Source: Neoechinorhynchus agilis
Taxonomy: Eukaryota > Acanthocephala
Assembly: GCA_051530055.1 (NCBI GenBank)
Contig: JBMGUZ010000016.1
Coordinates: forward strand, 1 to 48,733
Length of the DNA: 48,733 nt
Direction: 5' to 3'
In this document: positions 21,569-30,575 of the stretch, in pieces
How the letters are laid out: each line of letters begins with the position of its first letter
Position numbering within the stretch: the stretch's first letter is position 1
Notes under the pieces: generated by a model
The model's input: only the letters and a program-made list of their open reading frames with translations
The model's database searches: none
What the model was told of the DNA's origin: nothing
Translations under genes and position numbers: made by a program

Positions 21569-22329
21569 TCATGTCCCAGGAGATACTGGACCTGTAATTG
21601 ATGAGAGGGATAAAATAAAAGTTCTTTTTAAAAATTGCACCATCCAAAAAGGAGTGCCTGTTTGAACTAAAGTTATGAAAAGATGGAAATTTAGGTAATA
21701 AAAAGTCTTCGGATTTAAAGAACGGTCTGAGGCCTGAGAAAAAATTAGTATTGAAGTCCCCAACTATAAAGTCGGGATGGTAAAAGAGTTAACTTTCTTG
21801 GGTTGAATATAAAGATTGCATATCGTTAAAAGTAGATTAGAGGGTGAGAAGGAGCCGTATAGAGGGTTTTTAATAGACACGATGTGTATCGCAAAGATCT
21901 CGTTCTTCTGAAAGCGCAGCTTGGGGGGCATACTTATCCAGGATAAAAAGTTGAAGTCCACCGGAAAATCCTATACTAGATGAGGGATTAGTAAAACGTG
22001 GAGATAAGAGAAAGCACTTATAGTTTGGATAATGGACCAGTTTCTTGAAAAAAGAGAAGATCCGTATAAGAAGAGTTTATACAGTCAAAAAGGTGAGTGG
22101 GGAGTTTATATGCTCTAGAGGCATTATATGTTATAAAAGAAAAATTTGAGTCAGGGGTCCAGAGAGGCTCTGCAATTATATTAAGATCTGTTACGTTTTG
22201 GATTTGATTCGTCCAATTCTCTAGAATATGGTGAGATTTGTCTTTTCGTAGAAGAGAAATTAAGCATTTCCCTAATTTTATTAAATGATGTATTTTCCTG
22301 TAAGGATAGTCCATTTGCAAGAGAAGCAA
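21569..22329 (-). pseudogene. LINE APE-type endonuclease piece
   Basis: Blocks on the minus strand: LLFFQETG (start of the nuclease fold, near 22040), LTICNLYIQP (near 21800), then VGDFNTNFF and RHSFLDGAIF (near 21640-21770), matching the GDFN and distal loops of APE endonucleases. They sit in different frames, so the ORF is broken at least twice. The enzyme nicks target DNA for priming. Confidence 0.65.
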
Positions 22330-22555
22330 AATCCGGATTTGTCAGTCTCTCAACAATCCACGCAAGCATGGATTTTAAGAGAATTCGTTTTCAAAGTTTA
22401 AACTCCTTTGGGATGAGGAGTGGGATACAGTAATAGAGTCAGTAGGGAAGGGTGAAATGTCCTCCAAGGTACAATGCTGCACTTTCTTACGAACAGATTG
22501 TTTAGTGTTGCCAGCACTTTGAACTGGATGAGGATTGTAAGTAGCCCAGCCCTTA

Positions 22556-23215
22556 CTATTCTCTGTATCCATGAAGGATTGTGTGAGACTTGCACTTCCT
22601 AGCAAAGGCTGGATGTCTCTTTCCACAATTTGCGCAGAGAGGATTATCCTGTGCCTTCCAGTCCTTTTTATGGTGGGAGCCATCGCAAAAGATGCATCTC
22701 GGCGAAGACTTGCAGCCTGATTCCGTATGTCCCCATACAGAGGATTTTTGGCATATAGTCAGGTTGAAGTCGTAAATTGACTCCTGATACCTGGAGAAGG
22801 TCACCCAGTATGACATGATAGCACGACCTGAGGAAGCCAATATGTCTGCAGTCTCCATCGGGGCAGAACAAAGAAGTGCATATGCTGAAACCGAATTTGG
22901 ACTGAATAGGTATTTTATCGGTTTCACACCTAATTCCTTCTCCACCAATCGAAAACCTTCTGCATCCAGTTCTTGAGGCGGATTAAACATCCTAATGGTC
23001 ACCCTTCTTGAAAGATCAACAAACGTAATATCCACGTCCTTCAACATTTTGAAAAATAAGTCCCTCCCTTCCGCATCGAAAAAGCAGAAGATAATATGAA
23101 ACTTGGCAGCGAATAACCTCTTGATGTTGAAATGCCTAAGAGACGCTTTGCCGCCAGGGACCAAATAACGTGAAAAATAGGTTCGTGTAAGCTCAGCAGG
23201 TGATCTGGTACCCAA
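22556..23215 (-). pseudogene. LINE ORF1 (gag-like, three zinc knuckles)
   Basis: The open frame begins at 23215, but the same register continues upstream past one stop (SPAEL is preceded by VVKI, stop, KEALGTR) to a likely ATG near 23380 (MVTTLSGSS). An RRM-like body (FHIIFCFFDAEGRDLFF, VTIRMFNPPQE) is followed by the knuckles CQKSSVWGHTESGC, CIFCDGSHHKKD and CANCGKRHPAFARKC. RNA-binding proteins of this layout are the ORF1 products of Jockey/I-type LINEs. It is distinct in sequence from the ORF1 at 9543-10321. Confidence 0.75.
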
Positions 23216-23584
23216 AGCTTCCTTTTAGATCTTCACAACAAAATCATCCTTCAAGGTTGGACGTTTAATAGTGTTCGAAACTGGGGCACAATCATTCCTA
23301 ACTTCACAATCACACGTGGGGGAAATAACCACGTCCGAAACCAGAGGAAAACTTGAACCGGAAAGCGTAGTGACCATATCTTCCAATATACTAACCTTTC
23401 GGAGAAGATATAGGCTGCTTACTTGGCTGTTTCTTTGATTTTATCAGAGCGCAAAATTTAAACAAAAAATAGCGCACGGTTTTTTGAAATTTCGCAACAT
23501 GTTAGTGTTGCGACCAATATAGAAGGTTTTTATTCACACTATGTGCGAATGGAAAAATCAATAGTGGCACATTTTAGTGAATAA

Positions 23585-25801
23585 TCAATATCACCACAAT
23601 CATCCCGTTGGAACTGTGGGGGTGCGACCAACCTTTTTAAGCTCACTCGATATTTACCAGGAATATCCATAGCTCTCATTCAAGAGTCAAAAAGCGTTTT
23701 TAATTTAGAGCAACTATATGTTCATCTACCCCTTTTAAAGTCTTCGGTTTTTACATCTTTCGTTCATCCTCCCTATGAACTTGCCACACAAGGCCTTATT
23801 TCAATTTTTCAATCTTCCCTTGTTCCCTCACTGATCATGTCCTATTCCTCTGAGGAATTGTCTTACAGTATTTTTAAAATACTTTTCAAAAAGAACTATC
23901 TCTCCCTTGCGAATATTTACACAAGACTAGGTCTCATTCATCGTTCGCATGTAAAAGACAAAATCAAATGGCTCTTAGGGGCTAACATCGATCTCATTGT
24001 GGGAGATTTTAATGATCCATCCTTGAAATGGTCTCGGGCCATTGTTAACGCTGTCAATCTTTCCCATTCTCTTATCATGCCTAACAATCCTTCCTTTCAC
24101 AATATTTCTACTAACAAACACTCCTTTTTGGATCTAGTAATATTGAAGAAAATTTTAAACCTTTCAATCGAATATGATCGCCAAGTATCTAATTTTGTCC
24201 TCTTAGGACACGGCATCTTGATTTGGTCCATTGATCCCTTTGACAGGCTGCGCAAAGTGTATCACTTATCCCCTTTAAATTTAGCGTTTTTTCGGCTAGT
24301 TTGCGAGAAAATTTTCTTACACTTAGGTTCTGATTGCAAGTTGTCGGATATTTTACCTTTAGCAAACTCCTTAGTTAATAAAGGCGCTAATTCTTCCTTA
24401 TGTCACACCGTTAAAACCTTCTCTCGCCCTTATGTGAGCCGATCACTTCGTTTTCTTGGACGCCAACTCTATGTAGCCCAACGCTCTGGGGATACCATTC
24501 TATGCAAAACCCTATCAAGCCTTCTATGGGCTGAACGTTGCCGACAGCGACAACGAAGGGATGCATTATTTCTTGCTACACTCAAACCTTACTCTTCAAA
24601 CTGGTGGCGTACCTTTTCTAATAAGGGTAAAGTACCTTGGATATCAAAAATTACGGCTTGGTTAAAATCCTCGACTTTGGAGGATATTCTTACTCAAACT
24701 TTTGACTTCCATTCCGCAGGCTCCTCGACCAACGTGCCGTCAGTTTGTTTTCGTAAACTAATACGTAATCGTACTGATATCTCATTAAATGACATTCTCG
24801 AAGTTTGGTCCACAAATCCGAAATTGGGTTCGGCTAACGGCTACCCCGGGACGAAAATTTTCACCTTGCTTCGTAGGGACTGCATAATCCTCCTTGCAAA
24901 GGCTATGCTATGCTGTTCGCCATACGTGTGGAGGGATATCAATGTTCTTAGACGCATTTTCTTGGTCAAAAATGGCAGGAAGGCTATTGTTGAACCAAAG
25001 GATGTTCGTCCAATCTCGCTTCAAAATCCTCTAGTTAGCATATATGAACGCGCCCTTGCAAATAGGTTGAGATCTTTCATTAATAAACATAATTGCATCT
25101 CTCGGAACTGTCATGGCTTTCTAAAAGGGAAATCAGTTCATTCTGCCCTTGCAGAGATTTACTCCAATTTTTCCTGCTCTAACCAGCCCATGCGAGCCAT
25201 TCTTGTCTTGGACATTTCTCAAGCTTTTGATAAGATTTCTCTTTCTTTTATTATTGAAATGCTTGAATTTTTCAGTCTACCTCACAATTTAATAACACGT
25301 ATCCACAATATTTTATTTACAAAATCTTTTTACTACGAAGACGACGCCTCAAAGACACTTTACTACCCGTCCAATGGTGTTCCACAGGGGTCGCCTCTGT
25401 CACCTATTCTTTTCCTTATGGCATCACAATACTTGATTCAGAATTTTAAAGTTCGAGCCTCGCTCACCTGCTACGCGGATGATTTTACTTTTGTCATCTC
25501 CACCCACAGAGTAGCTAGAATGAAGCTCCTGATTGAGCAATGTATTGATTTTCTTAACTCCTTTTTACCTAAAATGAACTTATCGTTGAATAAGTCGAAA
25601 TGTTTGTGCATTTTTAAAGTTCGCTCAAGCAGAATTAGGAAAGATTTAAAATCCTTTTTCAAAAATTTAATGAACAACCCTGATACCTCTTCTTCAGGTT
25701 TTAGGAATACACCCCTTAAAATTAAAATATTGGGTCACGCCTTTACTGCTAATCTCTCGCCTAGATTAGATTTGAATAAAATGAAAAAATGCTCACTTTA
25801 G
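23585..25801 (+). CDS. LINE ORF2: APE endonuclease plus reverse transcriptase
   Basis: The frame is open for 738 codons from just after a TAA (23582-23584); the first ATG in it is 23837, but the nuclease fold begins before that (WNCGGATNLFKLTRYLPG, then ALIQESK), so the true start is lost or upstream. Endonuclease: IVGDFNDPSLKW and HSFLDLVILK. RT: VRPISLQNPLVSIYERAL, ILVLDISQAFDKIS (motif A), GVPQGSPLSPILF (motif B) and CYADDFTFV (YADD at 25472-25483). Catalytic aspartates are present. The frame ends early in the thumb/C-terminal region, and coding traces continue in another frame past 25801, so the protein is probably truncated by a late frameshift. Confidence 0.75.
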   Translation, partial: SISPQSSRWNCGGATNLFKLTRYLPGISIALIQESKSVFNLEQLYVHLPLLKSSVFTSFVHPPYELATQGLISIFQSSLVPSLIMSYSSEELSYSIFKILFKKNYLSLANIYTRLGLIHRSHVKDKIKWLLGANIDLIVGDFNDPSLKWSRAIVNAVNLSHSLIMPNNPSFHNISTNKHSFLDLVILKKILNLSIEYDRQVSNFVLLGHGILIWSIDPFDRLRKVYHLSPLNLAFFRLVCEKIFLHLGSDCKLSDILPLANSLVNKGANSSLCHTVKTFSRPYVSRSLRFLGRQLYVAQRSGDTILCKTLSSLLWAERCRQRQRRDALFLATLKPYSSNWWRTFSNKGKVPWISKITAWLKSSTLEDILTQTFDFHSAGSSTNVPSVCFRKLIRNRTDISLNDILEVWSTNPKLGSANGYPGTKIFTLLRRDCIILLAKAMLCCSPYVWRDINVLRRIFLVKNGRKAIVEPKDVRPISLQNPLVSIYERALANRLRSFINKHNCISRNCHGFLKGKSVHSALAEIYSNFSCSNQPMRAILVLDISQAFDKISLSFIIEMLEFFSLPHNLITRIHNILFTKSFYYEDDASKTLYYPSNGVPQGSPLSPILFLMASQYLIQNFKVRASLTCYADDFTFVISTHRVARMKLLIEQCIDFLNSFLPKMNLSLNKSKCLCIFKVRSSRIRKDLKSFFKNLMNNPDTSSSGFRNTPLKIKILGHAFTANLSPRLDLNKMKKCSL

Positions 25802-26095
25802 CATCGAAAAAGACGAAGCGCGCCGTTACTCTCGGGTTAAACGCTAATCAATGCCAAACTATTTACAAAAGCTAGAGCATTCCTGGCCTGGTATTTTTTT
25901 CTCGAGGTCGCCCCGGAACAAAAGGCTTTAATCATCAAAACGTTCTGCGATAACCTTAATACCCTGTCTTTCTCCTGGGCCGGAGAATTGAGGATCTTCT
26001 GCAACAGTAGACTTATGAGATGGTCTAGTTGAACGATACTGATTAGTTTCTTGTTTTTGGTTTTTCCTCTCATACTGCTACATGATGAATAAATC
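23585..26095 (+). mobile_element. APE-type LINE, 5'-truncated, youngest-looking LINE here
   Basis: It consists of a long ORF2 (23585-25801), a worn C-terminal and 3' region, and an end near 26095 at gatgaataaatctgtattatttta. There is no ORF1 before it; it starts about 150 bp from the 5' end of the minus-strand LINE. The long open frame suggests fewer mutations than in its neighbours. No clear target-site duplication was found. Confidence 0.75.
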
Positions 26096-27033
26096 TGTAT
26101 TATTTTAGTTTTCGCGCCGGTAATCTCAAATCAGATGAAATTCTCGCCTAAAAATTTGTTTCTTAAATATCGCTGTAGGTTCAACGAATCCATATCTTTT
26201 GTGCAGCCATCGAACAGAAAGAGAAATCAGCATTGCCTTCTGTATACGCCCACGGCGCATACAAATCGTAAGGAACTTCTTGGTTTGTTCGATGCGTTGG
26301 ACGCGTTCTCTCGCTCGTGTTCGCTTAGAGACCGCGGCACGGGGGGCGGGGGGCCGTTCGAAAAGTTGACCGAACTGGACGGATTTCGGTTCATATCTCC
26401 CGCTCTGTGTAGTGGCGAATTCAACATCGCTACCGGATCAATCACCCACATCTTCAGTCGCTCAATCGGCGGATAATTTGTCCTTAACACTTTTGGCTCC
26501 AGCCCTGTCAGACATTTCTCTAAGATCGGAGCTTTATTTAATTTCCGACGATATCATCATCTAGCTGGAAAAGGTCGAAATGGTTAATTTATAAATAACG
26601 CTATATTCCATAAGAAGAACAATTGACATAAAACAGTAAGAAATTTAATCATGAAGAGGCACCGCTGAAGATGGATTTTCAAAGTCCCGTCCAAACTCGT
26701 ACACAAAACGAAGTTCATAAGGTATTCAAACTGCTATTTCTCGAACATTCTTCTCATAGATCGATTCAGTTAAACCTTGTTATATTCGGTAGCTTTTGCT
26801 CACATTTTTCGACTTTTCCGCTTCAGCTTTATTGAGGAATGCGAAATACGTGTAGAATGAATACTTGAGGTTTCAGGACCACTACCTCCAGAATCAGCAA
26901 CTGCATCACTTGCTTCCTCGGTCACCATATTATCACAAATGAGGTCGTCGAAATCGAATTGATCAATGCCTACATCGATATCTACGATTTCACTAATTTT
27001 TTTTGCGTGATTGGATTCAAAAGCGGTATTAAG
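26096..27033. other. Interval without a recognised gene
   Basis: It holds a GC-rich island (about 26255-26480) with a G-run near 26338-26352. Frames cover it on both strands (26135-26476 plus; 26227-26490 minus) and neither has a known motif. From about 26800 to 27020 the minus strand reads as acidic and serine-rich residues (DIDVGIDQFDFDDLICD), probably the C-terminal side of the next entry. Confidence 0.35.
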
Positions 27034-27444
27034 TCATTCGGATTCTTGGTAATGTCCTCCATATGATGTTTCAACTGAATAATTATGTATAAGCAGGTCA
27101 CTTGATTTCTGATATCTTCCAAATAACATATTTTGGTCGCCGAAAATGAACAACAGCGATATCATGGCAATTCTGGGAGCAAACGTTGATCGATCAATCT
27201 TAAGGTTTATTTTATCTGTATTAAGAGCCAAATACGTTTTCGTTTTATTTCGCTGCTTATATCGCTGGCGTGCAACGGGTTCTTCTACCTGAGCAGGAAT
27301 GATTTCTAACAGGTCTTCGCAAATCGATTGAATGGTATCATATCCCAAACTCTGAATAGTCTTCACAGGAGCGGTCTTTGTTCCCCTCCAGGTAGAAAAT
27401 ATTATATTGCAGATATTTCGAAAGGGAAAGCCTCGCCTCTTCAA
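27034..27444 (-). pseudogene. Unrecognised reading frame, interrupted
   Basis: The minus-strand frame of 136 codons is basic in the middle (RQRYKQRNKTK) and then hydrophobic (RIAMISLLFIFGDQNMLFGRY). Coding-like sequence seems to flank it on the same strand. The composition looks like a real former protein and not a chance frame, but I cannot name a family. It may be a mobile-element ORF. Confidence 0.35.
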
Positions 27445-27497
27445 GCAATGACCGAGGCTTCCACTTCACATCTTCAATAAAATATTTTCTTTGGAAT

Positions 27498-27652
27498 ACG
27501 GTTTTTGGGTGATAAGAAAAATAAAGATTGATTTGTCAATATTTCGTCCGTTTCGTCGGACTTCTTAGGGGCAAGCAACCTGAAAAAGTCGGACGAGACG
27601 GATTTTGGAAATTAATAAATCAATCTCTATTTTTCTTATCACCAAAAATACA
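27498..27652. repeat. Second fold-back pair of PLE terminal repeats
   Basis: Inverted arms 27498-27570 and 27580-27652 around a very short centre. Both contain a gtgataagaaaaata block, then gattgattt and a GTCC-GGAC type hairpin next to a CTGA or CTAAG end. The arms are roughly 80-85% alike, so it is older than the fold-back at 1694-1930. It shares sequence with the motif at 2058-2103. Confidence 0.6.
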
Positions 27653-27701
27653 TATATATAAGAGCAATTAATTGTTCTGGTACAACTTTACTCTTCCCCG
27701 A

Positions 27702-27757
27702 TATTGATTGATTTATTGTAAATTTTCGACCGTGTGCGGTCCTCTTCAGATATCTAC
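27702..27757 (-). ncRNA. Hammerhead-like PLE terminal motif (best core)
   Basis: On the minus strand: GATAT, CTGAAGAG, a GACCG/CGGTC hairpin with loop CACA, GAAAA, ATTTA-CAA-TAAAT (a possible stem III), then C and ATATC. CTGAAGA keeps the CUGANGA consensus, and GAT-AT/AT-ATC could pair as stem I. Spacing around the stems is off by a base or more, so activity is doubtful, but this is the closest to a full hammerhead layout in the window. Confidence 0.45.
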
Positions 27758-27779
27758 AATATGGGCTTAAGTAATTAAT

Positions 27780-28232
27780 TGGTGCTTGCATGAAAGGAAC
27801 TCAGGTACCCGGGGTCGTGAAGCCCGAAAATGATCTCACACTTCCTCCAAGGAAGTTAAGAGAAAAGTGGCCAAAACTATTCTCTAATTTTATTCCCCCG
27901 AATACAATCCAAAAAAATATAAGAACAACTTTACAATCTCTTGAAATCTGAATTGCTGAAGAGATCACAGAGGCTGTAAAATATTATACAAATCTGGATA
28001 CTTTAATTGTATGTTGAAGTTACTTTTAGATCTTTTAGCCATTAATACCAGGGTGGCTCTGTTAGAAAAATGGAATTTAGACGAACTCACCATGGAGAAT
28101 ATCCGGCCGATATGGAGCAAACTAATTGTTGCAATCATGTTAGGCGTTGTAGGACATCAGGAACATCTAAGAATTTGGCAAACAAGAAACATTGATCATG
28201 ATTATTATTTAGGTTTCCATCCGGTAAATAAT
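27780..28232. other. Interval without a recognised gene
   Basis: One plus-strand frame (28011-28241, 76 codons, with LLDLLAINTRVALLEKWNLD) has no known motif. The position between PLE terminal repeats suggests element-derived DNA. Confidence 0.3.
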
Positions 28233-28276
28233 TTTTATTAAAAAAACGTTTCGAATCTCGTCGAATTCATCATCAG
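28233..28276 (-). ncRNA. Hammerhead-like PLE terminal motif
   Basis: On the minus strand: CTGATGA exactly, TGAATTCGACGAGATTC as a hairpin (GAAT/ATTC), GAAACGTTT, then AATAAAAATTAT. It follows the PLE endonuclease remnant at 28327-28660 on the same strand by about 50 bp. It aligns well with 13395-13440. Confidence 0.5.
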
Positions 28277-28326
28277 TTCTAAATACAAGTGAGTAAATGG
28301 TTATTCTGCTCTCAAACGCGCTTAGT

Positions 28327-28660
28327 GCAATATGAAGCGACCAGCTTCTATCAGGAGTTCGGCGGGGATTGTGGCATTTGTCCAATATAGACATAGTCAC
28401 AGTCTTTGCAGGATACTGAGTAGACCACGCAATAATTTCCCTTGAGTTGCTCCTGCATCGACTTGACATGCTCTTTCACATCGTCGATTACAACCTAACG
28501 AATGCAATGTGAAGCGACCAGCCTCTATCAGGAGTTCGGCGGAGATTGTGGCATTCGTCCAATATAGACATAGTCACAGTCCTTGCAGGGTACAGAGTGG
28601 ACCACGCAATCATTGCCCTTAAGTTGCTCCGGCTTTGACTTAAAATACTTTTGATCAAAA
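28327..28660 (-). pseudogene. PLE GIY-YIG endonuclease remnant, tandemly duplicated
   Basis: A block of about 130 bp occurs twice with a 177-bp period (28327-28456 and 28504-28632), about 90% alike. On the minus strand each encodes a version of CVVHSVPCKDCDYVYIG, the start of the PLE GIY-YIG nuclease (V-x-x-x-C-x2-C-x4-YIG). The rest of the nuclease is missing from both copies. The duplication happened after the remnant was already truncated, since both copies end alike. Confidence 0.65.
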
Positions 28661-28791
28661 TTATAATAAAAACAACATTGAAGATTCCATATTTTAATAA
28701 AAAACATGAAAATAATGCAAAAATCACGGATGGAAATATAAACACGGAAGAATTTGATAAAAAGAACGAATCCGAATTTTAATGACAAAAA
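28644..28791. repeat. Direct repeat, left copy, flanking RLE-LINE fragment
   Basis: About 148 bp, matching 30229-30378 at roughly 90% by eye in the same orientation (shared blocks catgaaaataatgcaaaaa and acacggaagaatttga). It joins the PLE remnant on its left to the LINE fragment on its right. Confidence 0.8.
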
Positions 28792-30228
28792 CGCCGCTAG
28801 TCAAACTGAGATCCTCAACAGCTTTTCGCAGCTAGCACCTAACATCGAAATAATTTCGCGTGCTCAACTGTCTCTTCTGGGTAGTTGCGTTTTTGATGAA
28901 AATATACCTCAGGAGATCCTCCAAATAGCGGCGAGAGTCGAATTGCTCTGCGAGCGTACGAAGGAACTTCCATCCCATCAGGCATTATTTTTAATAAAGA
29001 GTGCCCTGTTCCTTCCGAAGTTGCTGTACAAGTTGCGTACAGCGCCCTTCTTAAAACATCAACACGACGAAAATTGATGATAATTTAAGGAGGTGTCTCG
29101 AAGGGATTATAAGTATCCAACTGTCGGATGCCGCATGGAGACAAGCTTCCTTGCCTGTATCTCCGGCGGTTTGGGTATTCGTAAAACAGCCGATGTTGCG
29201 ATTCCGGCCTTTTTAGGTTCCTATGAGAGCAGCCGAAAGTTGGTAGCTAAATTGCTCGAAAAAGAGTTTTTACTTGATGAAAATTTTAAAGAGGCGGTCT
29301 TCGAATTTTGCCGCATTACGCAGTGCGATGAGGTTACTTTGAGGGGCAAGAGACAGTCAGTTTGGGATAAACCTTTAATCACGCGAGTTCACAACTCAAT
29401 GCTTTCTGACGCGCGTGATGAGGTGACCCGAGCTCGATAGTTGGCGGTCTCCTCGAAGGAATCCGGTGCCTGGCTGAACGCCGTTCCGATTCCCTCGATC
29501 GTAAATTTACTCACATACGAAACAGTAAGGATCGGAGTGTCCTTACGACTGGGAATCCCGATTTGTGTCCCATAGTACTGTCGTTGTGGGGCCCTTGTGG
29601 ATTCTTTGGGTAGACACGGTCTCGTCTGTCGCCAGTCCGGTGGCAGGTATGCTCGCCACGCTGAGATTAACTCGGTTATTAGTCGGGCCTTAAACACGAT
29701 ACACGCACCGAATCTGCTCGAACCGAGTCACCTCTGCAGACTCGACGGTCGAAGACCGGATGGGGTAACTGTGTTCCCGTGGCGAGAAGGGAAATCTCTT
29801 CTCTGGGACGCTACTTGTGTGGACACCCTTGCTCTGTCCAATCTAAGACATTCCTCAAGGCGCGAAGGAGGTGCCGCAATTGCCGCAGAGGAACGCAAGC
29901 GCGGGAAGTACGCGGAGCTCTTGAGGGCACATCACTTCGTCCTTTCGGCGTTGAGACGCTCGGTGCCTTCGGTGCTGAGGCCAAGAACTTTAGGGCGGAT
30001 CTTTCAAGGAAGATGAGGATCGCAACCGGAGACCCAAGAGCAGGAACGTACTTCCTGCAAAACATAGGTCTCGCGATCCAGCGCGGCAACGCTGCAAGTG
30101 TCCTTGCGACAGTTTCGAGTGGTAAAGAGATGGATCTGGGAGGCTCGTAGATACATGAGACTTGATTTGCTGTGAGCTTAGTTTTTGTATGAATTAAATC
30201 TGTCTACTTCAAAAAAATAAAATAACTA
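28792..30228 (+). mobile_element. RLE-LINE fragment, 5'-truncated
   Basis: It keeps the region after the RT palm, the RLE nuclease and the 3' end (A-rich near 30210-30223). It is the same family as 3366-6308: both have LLGSCV, ELLCxRTxEL, GGLGxRxTxDVAxPAFL, WDAT-CVDT and AIQRGNAAS. The 5' end at 28792 lies where the RT palm is already lost, typical of incomplete reverse transcription. It stands between direct repeats of about 148 bp. Confidence 0.75.
29093..30150 (+). pseudogene. RLE-LINE C-terminal region with restriction-like endonuclease
   Basis: It is in one register from 29093 to about 29940 with two in-frame TAG stops (29438-29440, 29573-29575), then a frameshift to a second frame ending at 30150. 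Blocks: SGGLGIRKTADVAIPAFLGS, ESGAWLNAVP, VRIGVSLRLGIPICVP, GRHGLVCRQSGGRYARHAEI, DGRRPDGVTVFPW (RPD at 29753-29761), LLWDATCVDT and IGLAIQRGNAAS. Unlike the arm copy it keeps the RPD...D nuclease core. A piece before 29093 (28800-29077) carries LSLLGSCVFDEN and ELLCERTKELPS in another frame. Confidence 0.75.
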
Positions 30229-30378
30229 GAATACTTTTGAGCAAAATTATAGTAAAAACAACACTAAAAATTCCAGATTTTTATTAAAAACATGAAAATA
30301 ATGCAAAAAATCATTGATGAAAAATAAACACGGAAGAATTTGACAAAAAGAACGAATCCCGATTTTACTGACAAAAAA
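30229..30378. repeat. Direct repeat, right copy, flanking RLE-LINE fragment
   Basis: Partner of 28644-28791. On its right it meets a LINE RT fragment. With the left copy it reads as the two halves of a duplicated target, or as two members of a short dispersed repeat. Confidence 0.8.
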
Positions 30379-30575
30379 TAAGAGGCGAGCCAACGTATCT
30401 GTCACAAGCTGAGACCGAAATCCGGAGAAGGAGTGAATGGTCCACGGAGTCGAAAGCTTTCGACAAATCCAGTTGAATGCGACGGGTGACGTGGGAGGAA
30501 TTATTGTCCAGGTTGCGTAGGAGCGTGTCATAAATGCAAAGTGGGGCATCCGTTACAGAAAATTTGGGCAAAGAA
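30379..30575 (-). pseudogene. APE-type LINE reverse transcriptase fragment
   Basis: The minus strand reads FSVTDAPLCIYDTLLRNLDN, then RRIQLDLSKAFDSVDHSLLL (motif A with its aspartate). It is the same family as the RT at 8057-8700, which has a more worn version of the same region. Only about 65 codons remain and no motif B or C follows. Confidence 0.7.

Larger units (their letters stand above)
19643..23440 (-). mobile_element. APE-type LINE, nearly full length but decayed
   Basis: Minus-strand order: ORF1 with zinc knuckles (22556-23380), APE endonuclease (21569-22329), RT (20161-21016) and a C-terminal tail (19643-19990). It is the same broad family as the plus-strand element at 23585-26095, with which it shares the endonuclease blocks VGDFN and HSFLD and the RT layout. 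It has several frame breaks. The 5' ends of the two elements face each other across about 150 bp. Confidence 0.8.

Noticed and set aside
25837-26073. 78-codon minus-strand frame at the 3' end of the plus-strand LINE
   Set aside because: It is antisense to the LINE C-terminal traces and has no motif.
26227-26490. Proline-rich 87-codon minus-strand frame
   Set aside because: It arises from the GC-rich island, with an equally long frame on the other strand. No motif or splice context.
28327-28660. A CRISPR-like array
   Set aside because: Only two units of a coding fragment are present, with no short regular repeats or spacers.
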